IMG/VR virus record: IMGVR_UViG_3300032722_000098
Coordinates: 1 to 27,685 of that record
DNA: 27,685 bases
Direction: 5' to 3' (one strand)
DNA from: a virus
Below, piece after piece: positions 13,871 through 20,957 of this stretch (the stretch's first letter is position 1; each line of letters opens with the position of its first letter). The notes below the pieces were generated by a model, which did not search any database, was not told where the DNA came from, and was given only the letters and a program-made list of their open reading frames with translations. The position numbers and the translations under genes are program-made.

Positions 13871-16215
13871 TACGTCAGACCTTGCCCAGTGATAACGAAC
13901 GTGTTCGAGCCAGTGCATAGTACCGTAGCAACACCGTTGGCCGCAAGCGATCTGTTGCCGGTCGTTGTGGAGCCAGCCAAGGTCATGGTGACAGACGCGC
14001 CCTGCGTGATGGTCTGCACCGATGAAGATTGGTTGTAGATCACGATATTCTGGCCAGCCGTGAAGATTGAGGCGGGAACCGTGACGCCGCCGGTCGTGAT
14101 GCTGATGTATTTGCCGTTGTCGGTCGCCACAAGCGTGTAGGCCGTCGTTTGGCTATTCTGGATAATGGTGCGGACGTTACCGATGGAATCGGAAATTGTG
14201 CTCGATGCCGTGATTGTACCCGCCGCGCCGACCGATGTTGTGCCTACACCCAGAGCGCCAGCCATGTAGTTGTTGGCCGTGCCACCCATATATAGGTTCC
14301 AGCGGTTCGTTGCCGCCGCGAGGTTACCGTAGAAGCCATAGGCATTGGTGACAGTAGCAGCACCAGCCGTACCAAGAGTGCTTTCCGCCCAAAAACCAGT
14401 TTGGTTGGTAATAATTGAACCAGCGCCGCCCGACCCCGGAGAAGCATAAAAATGATTAACGGTACCTGTTGTGAATGATGCAGCAACGCTTGAGATATTA
14501 GAAACGTAAGAATAAGCGTTTGCAGTCACACCTGACTGGATGACACCGCTATTTAAGTGAGCATATGCCGTTGTAGCGCCAGTAATCAGGGCGTTAGTAA
14601 GCAGATTGACACCAGTTGACGTGCCAGATGAGCCAATCGACCAGTTGCCAGACGTGTCAATATTGCCGCGCTGTACTTGACTGCCAGTCCTGAAAATAAT
14701 GCTATCAGTCGTGCCAACGCCAGAGGTTGACTGTATCGTAATGCTGGATGATGCAGCCGCACCACCAATATACAATGGCGTTGTTAATGACGTTGTAATT
14801 GTAGGCGAGGCAGACCAAGCAGGAGCAACGCCAACGCCGCCAGAAACCAACACAGAACCAGTAGCCACGTCAGCCAAACGCGACAGCGCCGTTATGGTCG
14901 AAGCGTAAAGAAGGTCGCCTACTGCATAGGTTGATTGGCCCGTTCCGCCGTTGGCCGCGATAAGCGTTCCGGCTACCGTGACAGCACCCGTGGTTGCCGT
15001 GCTAGGTGTTAAGCCTGTTGATCCAAATGTAATTGACGTTACAGCGGCACTTGATGGCAAGCTGCCCCAGCTTGGCGCAGCGCCAGTGGTAGCTACAAGA
15101 ATTTGGCCGGTGGTGCCTACTGCTGTAATACCCATAGCAGTCGTAGATGCACCGTAAACGACGCCATATTGCGTAAGTGCTGTAGATTGCCCTGTACCGC
15201 CAGACGTAACAGCCAATGCTGTACCAAGGGAGAACACGCCAGCCGAAGATATCGTCGCCGCATCAGTCGCGCCGCTGTTAACCACAAAGTGGATCGCGTT
15301 AGATGTCGTCGTGCCAATGGCAAGGTCAGCAGACGTGGCATCGAGGTATACGGTATTGGCAGCGTTAAACGCGCCCGTACCGGAGAACCCCGAAGAGTTC
15401 ATACCAAACTCGCCGAAGTAGGTGTTTGCCGTGCCGAGATTATTTGAGACGATGATATTCGTCGAAGCAGAGGCACCAGCGTTGGTATTTTGAACGATGA
15501 TTTGGTTGTAAGAGTTAACGGATGTTGTAAACGAGCCAAGGATGTTGCTGTCAGAATAGCCCAACGTGCCGTAAGTATAAGCACCTTGGCTTAATGATCC
15601 AGTAATTGCGCCATTGGCGATAAAGAAGCCAGATGTTGTTGTGCCGCTGATGGTTGGCGACGACGAGTAAGATGGAGCCACGCCAACGCCACCAGAAATC
15701 AACACCGATCCCGTAGCTACATCAGCAAGTTTGGAGAGAGCCGTGGAGGTTGACGCATAGAGCAGATCGCCGATGGTATAGGCGCTGAGGCCCGTACCGC
15801 CGCTTACAGCATTCAAGGTTCCCGCAACCGTAATGACACCGGCCTGAGCCGTCGAAGGCGTAAGGCCCGTGGTGCCAAACGAGATAGAATCAACACCCGC
15901 CGTGACGGGGATCGTTGGTTGCCACGATGGTGCAGAGCCAGCGGAGCCGACGAGGACATAGTTTGTACCGGCTGGAGGCGCAATTGAGCCAATCGCTGCC
16001 GTACCATTGCCGTACAGCAAGCCCCACTGGGTCAGGGTCGTGTCGCCGGTGCCGCCAATCGAGACGGGGAACGGCAACGTGCTGGAGCCCTTTGACAGGC
16101 CAGCGATCTGCCCCGTGGTAATCTGCACCGAAGTGCCCGATTGAACGCCCAGAAGCGGCTCTGTGCCGTTAAGGCCAGTTACCGTGGGTAGATTGGTTAA
16201 GGTAATATTCGCCAT
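13870..16215 (-). CDS. Tail fibre with GGTG repeats
   Basis: A 781-aa fibre. It begins MANITLTNLPTVTGLNGTEPLLGVQSGT, a standard fibre or appendage opening. GGTG motifs recur (SIGGTGDTTLTQ, SGGTGLSAYTIGDLLYAST, SGGTGQSTALTQ, NGGTGQSTYAVGDLLYAST), a hallmark of triple-beta fibre shafts. A unit of roughly 155 residues occurs twice. The C-terminus (YTLVATDNGKYISITTGGVTVPASIF, GQNIVIYNQSSSVQTI, LAANGVATVLCTGSNTFVITGQG) is a beta domain seen at fibre ends. The ATG at 16215, one base past the upstream stop, is chosen over one 16 codons earlier. It is followed by the LamG/SPRY fibre through a TAATG overlap, so the two may form one appendage. Confidence 0.82.
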   Translation of the reverse strand: MANITLTNLPTVTGLNGTEPLLGVQSGTSVQITTGQIAGLSKGSSTLPFPVSIGGTGDTTLTQWGLLYGNGTAAIGSIAPPAGTNYVLVGSAGSAPSWQPTIPVTAGVDSISFGTTGLTPSTAQAGVITVAGTLNAVSGGTGLSAYTIGDLLYASTSTALSKLADVATGSVLISGGVGVAPSYSSSPTISGTTTSGFFIANGAITGSLSQGAYTYGTLGYSDSNILGSFTTSVNSYNQIIVQNTNAGASASTNIIVSNNLGTANTYFGEFGMNSSGFSGTGAFNAANTVYLDATSADLAIGTTTSNAIHFVVNSGATDAATISSAGVFSLGTALAVTSGGTGQSTALTQYGVVYGASTTAMGITAVGTTGQILVATTGAAPSWGSLPSSAAVTSITFGSTGLTPSTATTGAVTVAGTLIAANGGTGQSTYAVGDLLYASTITALSRLADVATGSVLVSGGVGVAPAWSASPTITTSLTTPLYIGGAAASSSITIQSTSGVGTTDSIIFRTGSQVQRGNIDTSGNWSIGSSGTSTGVNLLTNALITGATTAYAHLNSGVIQSGVTANAYSYVSNISSVAASFTTGTVNHFYASPGSGGAGSIITNQTGFWAESTLGTAGAATVTNAYGFYGNLAAATNRWNLYMGGTANNYMAGALGVGTTSVGAAGTITASSTISDSIGNVRTIIQNSQTTAYTLVATDNGKYISITTGGVTVPASIFTAGQNIVIYNQSSSVQTITQGASVTMTLAGSTTTGNRSLAANGVATVLCTGSNTFVITGQGLT
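14796..15042 (-). repeat. Fibre repeat, distal copy
   Basis: Encodes SITFGSTGLTPSTA... through ...GGVGVAPAWSASPTI. It is about three quarters identical by eye over 80 residues to the copy at 15642-15892, with GDLLYAST, LADVATGSVL and SGGVGVAP invariant. Confidence 0.85.
15642..15892 (-). repeat. Fibre repeat, proximal copy
   Basis: Encodes SISFGTTGLTPSTA... through ...GGVGVAPSYSSSPTI. It pairs with 14796-15042. A related GGTG..TLTQ.G..YG.....APSW segment lies upstream of each copy, so the full duplicated unit is about 155 residues. Confidence 0.85.
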
Positions 16216-16216
16216 T

Positions 16217-16954
16217 CTAAACCCCGGTGAGTGGTATTTGGTTGTAATTGTATGGCAAGCCAACCAAGGCCGTTACCATCAACGTGGTGCCCTGAAGCAA
16301 CCCACCTGCGGGTATAGCATTGTTGACCTGATATGTGAAGGCCGTGGCAGTCGTAACCGTGACGCTATAAATGCCATCTGCATTGTTGTTTGTCAGGCCT
16401 TCGACTGCGATTTGGTCGTTGATGCTAAGGCCATGTGCCGATGAAAACGTCACCGTGATCGTGCTGGTGCCGGTCTGCGACGTCACGGACAGCGGAGATA
16501 GCACCACACGGTAGTACGATTGGTTGAGCAATGGCATGACGGCATTCTGGTCGAGGCCGGTTGGCTTGCCTACAACTTGAGTTGTGACGTTCTGGCCGTC
16601 TTGCGTGACGATATCCGTCGTCGATGGGACAGGAATGCCAGTCCAGAAGTCAGTTACGGTTGGGGCATTAATTGCGATGCTGTCTGTTTCCGCCGCTGCG
16701 TAATCTTGAACGCGTGGGTTCTCGATTGGCACCGGATCGGCAGGAAGAATAATCGACCTTAATTGGGCTTGAGGAGTGTCCAAGCACGGGTTACACACCA
16801 GAATGCGCTTGTTGATAAGGCCAGCGCCAGCATAGTCAAACTGCCATTGCAGTTGATGATGATTGTAAATAAAACCACACCGGTCGCATTGAGCTGCCGC
16901 CCTCGGATTGCGAGAGCTTATTGATGCACGGCCTAATTGAGAAGCATACCCCAT
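16217..16954 (-). CDS. Structural protein with zinc-ribbon-like CxxC pairs
   Basis: A 245-aa protein. MGYASQLGRASISSRNP, CDRCGFIYNH, LQWQFDYAGAGL and ILVCNPCLDTPQAQLR (C23/C26 and C54/C57) make a four-cysteine zinc-ribbon-like N-terminal domain that I recognise from many phages and prophages, always hypothetical. The PADPVPIENPRV motif follows. Residues about 155-245 (ITVTFSSAHGLSINDQIAVEGLTNNNADGIYSVT) form a beta domain of the type found in tail and capsid ornaments, possibly added. It lies between the adaptor and the fibres, so a tail-attachment or neck role is plausible. AGGA precedes the ATG by about 8 bases, and that site lies inside the apparent 3' remnant of a lost gene. Confidence 0.8.
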   Translation of the reverse strand: MGYASQLGRASISSRNPRAAAQCDRCGFIYNHHQLQWQFDYAGAGLINKRILVCNPCLDTPQAQLRSIILPADPVPIENPRVQDYAAAETDSIAINAPTVTDFWTGIPVPSTTDIVTQDGQNVTTQVVGKPTGLDQNAVMPLLNQSYYRVVLSPLSVTSQTGTSTITVTFSSAHGLSINDQIAVEGLTNNNADGIYSVTVTTATAFTYQVNNAIPAGGLLQGTTLMVTALVGLPYNYNQIPLTGV

Positions 16955-17022
16955 TATGCGGTCCTAACGTATTCAAACTTGTGTCCACCCGCGCTTATTC
17001 TACTAATCCGAAAGCAAAAATT
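16954..17022 (-). pseudogene. 3' remnant of an interrupted small gene
   Basis: In a frame different from the truncated GIY-YIG gene, about 22 codons without a start read FRISRISAGGHKFEYVRTA and end in a TAA at 16954-16956. That stop overlaps the next ATG as TAATG, the junction used by most intact neighbours here. This suggests the end of a former gene that was coupled to the zinc-ribbon protein and was cut by the nuclease insertion or by a later deletion. The stretch is short and could be chance. Confidence 0.35.
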
Positions 17023-17189
17023 TTAACATCAATACCAAATCCTTGTTCAAACATTTTCTTTTGAATGGATTTGTGATGATTGTTTCGGGTGTTCATTATA
17101 TAAGCTCGATTACCTTTGCCTTTACCAACGTAAAAGCAAGTATTTGTATCAAGACGCCAATGCTCGTAAACATAAAATAAACCGGTCAC
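16995..17189 (-). pseudogene. Truncated GIY-YIG endonuclease
   Basis: 64 residues starting at a GTG: FYVYEHWRLDTNTCFYVGKGKGNRAY, then RNNHHKSIQKKMFEQGF. This is the start of a GIY-YIG domain of the YVYEH...FYVGKGK.RRAY...RN.H type found in phage free-standing nucleases. Family members need about 90 or more residues, including a conserved Glu in the C-terminal half of the domain; the frame stops (TAA at 16995) just after VKIFAFGLVE, so it is probably inactive. The GTG overlaps the adaptor stop as GTGA with AGGGG upstream, so it may still be translated. GC is low: 19 of 60 in 17041-17100 against 33 of 60 in 17281-17340. It looks acquired and decayed. Confidence 0.75.
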
Positions 17190-18097
17190 CGAAAATACCC
17201 CTGAATTTGAGGGCTTATGTACTGCTGCGCCGTTTCCACGTTCTGCTCGGCGGCAACGGAATAGGCTTCATCAGCCAGCGGCTTCAGCAATTGCACCTTT
17301 GCGGCATTCCAGATGATGGCGAGGCGCAGGGCCAGATTATAGGCAAACGCTTCCAGCCAGAGGTACGGAATTTCGACCGTCTGCCCACCGGTATAGGCGG
17401 CGTCTTGGATTTGGCGGACGCGGTAATATTTCAGCGTCTGCGATGACGTGCCATCCGGCACCGGCCACAGCGTCACCTGCGGTGCAATAAGGCGATCCAT
17501 CCAGAACACGGTAGGAAAGCCCACCTGCTGCTTATTGGGATAGGACGCGTACTCGGTGCGCGAGACCGGCAGGATGATGCGGTCGATGGGCTGCGACCCA
17601 TTCGTGGTGTTTTCCACGTAGGCATCGAGCATCACGACGGTGTTTGGGTCAATCGAGTACGTGGCCGCTGGCGTCGAGGTCGAGATCGTGCCGCCGGTGG
17701 AAGTTCCAACAACCGAGGATGAAAAGGACACCGAACCGTTGGAACTCGCCGTAACCGTCTGCAAACCGTCTACAATGCCGGTGCCTGCCACGGTGATCTG
17801 TGTACCTATTGTGTATACAGGGGTGCTGGGCGTGGCATAGGTCAGCGTGGCCGTTGAGCCATTACCGGTTGCCGTCAAGACTGTCGGGGTCTGGTTGAAG
17901 TTTACCGTCACGAGATCGACAGCCCACAGATTAACGCCACGATTGGCCCAGTTGGCCAACAATAGGTTTGTGGACATCCGTGCGGCTTCCATGTGCTCTT
18001 GGGCAATTGCCGTGTTGCGCACTTCGCAGAGGTTGTACGCATAAAGTACAATCTCGCCGAGCGACGGATTAAAGGCGTAGGTGCCGCTCGTGGCCAT
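17186..18097 (-). CDS. Head-tail adaptor (P22 gp4-like) with inserted beta domain
   Basis: A 303-aa protein. The N-terminus (TSGTYAFNPSLGEIVLYAYNLCEVRNTAIAQEHMEAARMSTNLLLANWANRGVNLWAVDL) and C-terminus (FWMDRLIAPQVTLWPVPDG, YLWLEAFAYNLALRLA, KPLADEAYSVAAEQN, ending GYFR) match a common phage adaptor or connector protein that I relate to P22 gp4-type factors. In family members as I remember them, the sequence runs almost directly from ...TV.....Q into a TY.....TV..LDAY strand. Here about 74 Ser/Thr/Gly-rich residues (70-143: VLTATGNGSTATLTYATP, IGTQITVAGTGIVDGLQTV) lie between, apparently an inserted Ig-like module. It follows the 261-aa virion protein with a TAATG overlap. Confidence 0.72.
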   Translation of the reverse strand: MATSGTYAFNPSLGEIVLYAYNLCEVRNTAIAQEHMEAARMSTNLLLANWANRGVNLWAVDLVTVNFNQTPTVLTATGNGSTATLTYATPSTPVYTIGTQITVAGTGIVDGLQTVTASSNGSVSFSSSVVGTSTGGTISTSTPAATYSIDPNTVVMLDAYVENTTNGSQPIDRIILPVSRTEYASYPNKQQVGFPTVFWMDRLIAPQVTLWPVPDGTSSQTLKYYRVRQIQDAAYTGGQTVEIPYLWLEAFAYNLALRLAIIWNAAKVQLLKPLADEAYSVAAEQNVETAQQYISPQIQGYFR

Positions 18098-18882
18098 TAG
18101 AGAGTTCCGTCATTCGCAACCAAGATACCTTCAGCAGCAAAGCCAGCAGCGTAAGCCGTACCCGTTGCTGACATCTGCCACTGAATATCCGTCTTCTGGA
18201 CGTAGGCGTTTGGATACCAACGCTCACTGACAAAGTTAGCAACGAATGGACGCTGAGTGACCAAGGCATTTACGCCAGCCGAATTGACCGTCCAAGTGCG
18301 GTAAGTGCCATACGATCCAGAGGTGTAGACCATGTTCGTCCAGCCTTGGGAACGCTTCAAATAGAACGTGTTACCCGCTGGAACCGTATAAATGGCAGAC
18401 TGTGTACGGCCAATGCCAATGTTGATCTGAGCATAAGTGATGGTTTTGCCAGTATCTTGGAGTTTAATTGTTCCGACATTGGATGAACCAGCCGAGGGAA
18501 CTGCCGTGACCGCCATGCTATTGATGCGGAAATAACTATTGGTCGTGTTCACGCCCGTATAGTTACCAGCCGTGAAGGCAATCGTCTCAGAAATTTGGTT
18601 GTAGTTAGCATCAAGACCGTTGATTAATACCGAAACACCCGCATCCGATGCCGATGAGCTGAGAAGCGTCATTGTAATCGCAGATGCAGGATACGTGTAG
18701 GTCGTTGCATTTTCCCAAACTGGGATAAAACCAGATGTAGGGATTGCGGCCTGATAGCCAAAAATGCTGACGGTCGAGTGAAGGCTGATCTGACCGCGAG
18801 AAACTTGAAGCTCGAACGGCTCATACGCGCCAACGCGAGTGATGGACTGGTTAACAGCGCCCGTTGATGTAAAGGTGGTCAT
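18097..18882 (-). CDS. Virion structural protein related to the 399-aa capsid-associated protein
   Basis: A 261-aa beta-rich protein: SITRVGAYEPFELQVSRGQISLHSTVSIFGYQ, then PVWENATTYTYPASA, NGLDANYNQISETIAFTAG, IGRTQSAIYTVPAGNTFYLKRSQGW. The opening AYEPFELQVSRG.I.GH/S..V..FG is a recurring phage virion protein start. Residues 88-106 (NGLD...ISETI.FTAG) align without gaps to residues 257-275 of the 399-aa protein at 19746-20945, so the two share a domain. AAAGG lies about 9 bases before the ATG. Head ornament or neck/tail component are both possible. Confidence 0.72.
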   Translation of the reverse strand: MTTFTSTGAVNQSITRVGAYEPFELQVSRGQISLHSTVSIFGYQAAIPTSGFIPVWENATTYTYPASAITMTLLSSSASDAGVSVLINGLDANYNQISETIAFTAGNYTGVNTTNSYFRINSMAVTAVPSAGSSNVGTIKLQDTGKTITYAQINIGIGRTQSAIYTVPAGNTFYLKRSQGWTNMVYTSGSYGTYRTWTVNSAGVNALVTQRPFVANFVSERWYPNAYVQKTDIQWQMSATGTAYAAGFAAEGILVANDGTL

Positions 18883-18884
18883 GA

Positions 18885-19049
18885 TTATTTGCCTTTTTTA
18901 CGCGCAACTGCCACATTATCGACAGCGTTAGGATATGGCCGACCTGCGGCCCTTGCACTAGCCTTAGCACTTTGCTCTTGCTTGTGCGACAAATGCTTTG
19001 TGTGATGGCCCTTGGGAAGCTGTTTGTCCCAAAATGGTTTATCAGACAT
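18885..19049 (-). CDS. Small basic protein
   Basis: A 54-aa protein: MSDKPFWDKQLPKGHHTKHL, then SHKQEQSAKASARAAGRPYPNAVDNVAVARKKGK. It is rich in Lys, His and Ala, with no membrane segment. I recognise the SAKA.A.AAGRPYPN.VDN ending from small uncharacterised phage proteins. The ATG overlaps the TGA of the upstream 80-aa gene by one base (TGATG), which makes translational coupling likely and supports the start. It was too short for usual gene-length cut-offs but fills the gap exactly. Nucleic-acid binding is possible from its charge; this is only inference. Confidence 0.75.
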   Translation of the reverse strand: MSDKPFWDKQLPKGHHTKHLSHKQEQSAKASARAAGRPYPNAVDNVAVARKKGK

Positions 19050-19291
19050 CAGCAGCCCCACTTACGAAGTGATTTGTTGATCCTGCTATCAGGATCTGCG
19101 GCAGCAGCAGCGCCGGTGAGCTTGCGCTTCATCCCCGTCATGCGGCTGCAAAAATTCTCGTGACGCGGATTATCTGCGTCTTTAGTCGGGGCTTTTAAGT
19201 GATGACCTTCTGCACGGGCCGATGCCCTGCCTCGCTCATTGAGGCCGCCGGAGGGTGATTTACCTTCAGAACGTGTCCATGCTGCGGTCAT
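19049..19291 (-). CDS. Small conserved phage protein, DUF6321-like
   Basis: An 80-aa basic protein: TAAWTRSEGKSPSGGLNERGRASA, LKAPTKDADNPRHENFCSRMTGMK, ending INKSLRKWGC. The order AWTR.EG..P.GGLN.KGR.S, then LK.P....NPRR.SFCARM.GM, then SL..W.C matches a small family that I believe is DUF6321 in phages and prophages; not verified here. Three regularly placed motifs and two cysteines suggest a compact fold. GGGAG lies about 6 bases before the ATG. It starts just after the terminator at 19310-19335, so it relies on read-through or a nearby promoter. Function unknown. Confidence 0.72.
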   Translation of the reverse strand: MTAAWTRSEGKSPSGGLNERGRASARAEGHHLKAPTKDADNPRHENFCSRMTGMKRKLTGAAAAADPDSRINKSLRKWGC

Positions 19292-19309
19292 ATGAGGCTC
19301 CCTATAGAG

Positions 19310-19335
19310 AAAAGGGGGGCCGAAGCCCCCCTCGA
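19310..19335 (-). terminator. UUCG hairpin terminator after the capsid block
   Basis: On the minus strand GGGGGGC, loop TTCG, GCCCCCC (7-bp stem, 19314-19331), followed by TTTTCTCT. It lies 9 bases past the stop of the His-rich gene. The core is the same as the hairpin at 22639-22660. Confidence 0.8.
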
Positions 19336-19339
19336 CTTT

Positions 19340-19735
19340 TTACTTGCCGTGCTCTTCTGGCTCATACGAATGGTGACCCTTAGGCTCCATGCCGTGGTGA
19401 GCAGACGACAGTGGGTTCATGTTAGAACCTGAAGCGCGGCCACCCGACTTGCGGGGTGCGCGATCCATACGGTGTTCAGCCTTGTGGCCTTCGTGGTGAC
19501 CGACGTGGTGCTTGTGCTTGGCCTTGTGGACCTTGCCGCCGTGCTTACGCTTGTCGGCTTCCTTGACGACGTTAGAATTGCCGCCTTCATAGACGTCATG
19601 TGGAGCTTCGTCAGAAGCCCAATGACCTTCCATAGGCGATTCTACCTTGCCACCCTTCTTGTGCTCTGCACGAGGATGCTTGTGATGCACACCGGCTTCC
19701 ATATGGCCGTGGTGATGTCCTTTGTGACCCTTCAT
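19340..19735 (-). CDS. Histidine-rich KxGG-motif protein
   Basis: A 131-aa protein with 25 His residues (19%), in clusters such as KGHHHGH, GVHHKH, KHKHHVGHHEGH and KGHH. It contains KKGGKV (26-31), KHGGKV (64-69) and PRKSGGRA (94-101), the motif set also found in the 548-aa protein at 24754-26400. The C-terminal SGSNMNPLSSAHHG resembles small proteins I have seen in other phages. No hydrophobic core is evident, so it is probably disordered and very basic at mildly acid pH. Metal binding or DNA contact inside the head are plausible. AAGGAG precedes the ATG. It follows the 399-aa capsid-associated gene and ends just before a terminator, so it should be made at capsid levels. Confidence 0.8.
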   Translation of the reverse strand: MKGHKGHHHGHMEAGVHHKHPRAEHKKGGKVESPMEGHWASDEAPHDVYEGGNSNVVKEADKRKHGGKVHKAKHKHHVGHHEGHKAEHRMDRAPRKSGGRASGSNMNPLSSAHHGMEPKGHHSYEPEEHGK

Positions 19736-19745
19736 GGCTCACTCC

Positions 19746-20945
19746 TTAGAAGTTGTAGTATTGGGTTGAGCCAAACAGACCCGTGGTATACGGAGCCATG
19801 TAGGCCTGCGGGGACTGACGAACGATCAGCTTGTTGGCACCGCTGCTTGAGGTAGCGGCGTAGGTTCCACGAACGTCTGCCGTCGTTGCCGATGGCGTGG
19901 TACGGTCAGCGGGGAGATAGCCCGTTGCAGCAGTGACCAAGGTCGAGGCAACCAAAGAGGTTGCATAGTTGACAATGATGTCACCGAACGTATCCGAACG
20001 AAGTGGAAGACCAAACACGTCAGCAGTACCGACCGAATAGGCGTGGGTCGTATCAGCCGTGCCGCCCGAAAGCACCACAGACTTGATGTACTTAAACGCC
20101 TTCCTGCCGTTTACAGCCGAACCTGCAGTGAGCGTAATGGCTTCAGACATTGGATACCCGTAGATATCGTAGCCGTTAACCGTTGCGGTCGTGTAGGTTG
20201 CGCCTGATGCCGCCGTAACGCTTACTGCGCGACCAAGAAGAGCTGCTGGGTTCCAGTTGCCCATGCTTGGCGTTTGAGCATTGTTAGGAACAATGCACTG
20301 GCTTGGCGTCTGGTAGGCCAAGGTGACCGTTCCAGAGGTTGCAGTCAGATTGCCGGTAAGCTGATAGGTTCCGGTCGTGCCTTGCGAAACCGTCGAATAG
20401 GTGCCGGTCGTCGTAAGCTGCGCGACAATCTGCGACCCAAGAGCGGTTCCCTGAGAAACCGTACCCGTGGTCGCCAGAACTACCATGCCCGGGCCGATTG
20501 GCATCTGGTTGGTCGAGGTCGTGACCGTCAAGATGCCGTTGGCGACCGTGCCGGTAACCGATGCATAAGCATCGAGCGCCAGAACCGTGTCAGTTGCGCC
20601 CGTATCCGCACGGGTAAACACCGTGGAATAGTAGACACCCGTCGTCGAGGAGTTAGCAGTAACCAGTGAGAGCGTTGCACTCGTCGGGTTGGCAGAGGCG
20701 ACAATCGCCGCCGCTGCCGCCGAATAAGGCACCGCACTCAAGGTCGTGATGTTATCGAACCCAAGCCAGCCAAAATCAATGGCCGCCTGTGCTTCACCCG
20801 GAAGATAGGTGTAAGGCAAGCGGGGGTCGAGGAAGCCTGCACCTGCATAAAACAGGGACGAGCCGCCGATATCGGGGTTGTAATCAGCACTTGTGGCAGC
20901 TTGGCCAAAAGCGATGAAAGGACCAGTGAATGCGTCTACAGCCAT
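19746..20945 (-). CDS. Capsid-associated (decoration-like) protein with inserted Ig-like domain
   Basis: A 399-aa protein. The N-terminus (AVDAFTGPFIAFGQ, DYNPDIGGSSLFYAGAGFLDPR) and C-terminal half (MGNWNPAALLGRAV, NGYDIYGYPMSEAITLTAG, KAFKYIKSVV, ADVFGLPLRSDTFGDIIVNY, DVRGTYAATS) match a conserved phage protein encoded next to the capsid gene. Between them, about residues 129-212 (TVANGILTVTTSTNQMPIGPGMVV, TGTYSTVSQGTTGTYQLTGN) resemble the widespread IG.GT.LTVT...G.I..G..VS.GT.I.....TGTY beta domain, probably an insertion that projects from the surface. AAGGAG lies about 7 bases before the ATG, and the gene is 12 bases from the capsid gene. A head decoration role is likely but inferred. 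Confidence 0.75.
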   Translation of the reverse strand: MAVDAFTGPFIAFGQAATSADYNPDIGGSSLFYAGAGFLDPRLPYTYLPGEAQAAIDFGWLGFDNITTLSAVPYSAAAAAIVASANPTSATLSLVTANSSTTGVYYSTVFTRADTGATDTVLALDAYASVTGTVANGILTVTTSTNQMPIGPGMVVLATTGTVSQGTALGSQIVAQLTTTGTYSTVSQGTTGTYQLTGNLTATSGTVTLAYQTPSQCIVPNNAQTPSMGNWNPAALLGRAVSVTAASGATYTTATVNGYDIYGYPMSEAITLTAGSAVNGRKAFKYIKSVVLSGGTADTTHAYSVGTADVFGLPLRSDTFGDIIVNYATSLVASTLVTAATGYLPADRTTPSATTADVRGTYAATSSSGANKLIVRQSPQAYMAPYTTGLFGSTQYYNF

Positions 20946-20957
20946 AGTAACTTCTCC

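Noticed and set aside
13871-13918. Upstream in-frame ATG of the LamG/SPRY fibre
   Set aside because: It lies in the coding sequence of the preceding fibre; the TAATG junction at 13870 matches the other genes. The same reasoning applies to the upstream start at 16263 of the GGTG fibre.
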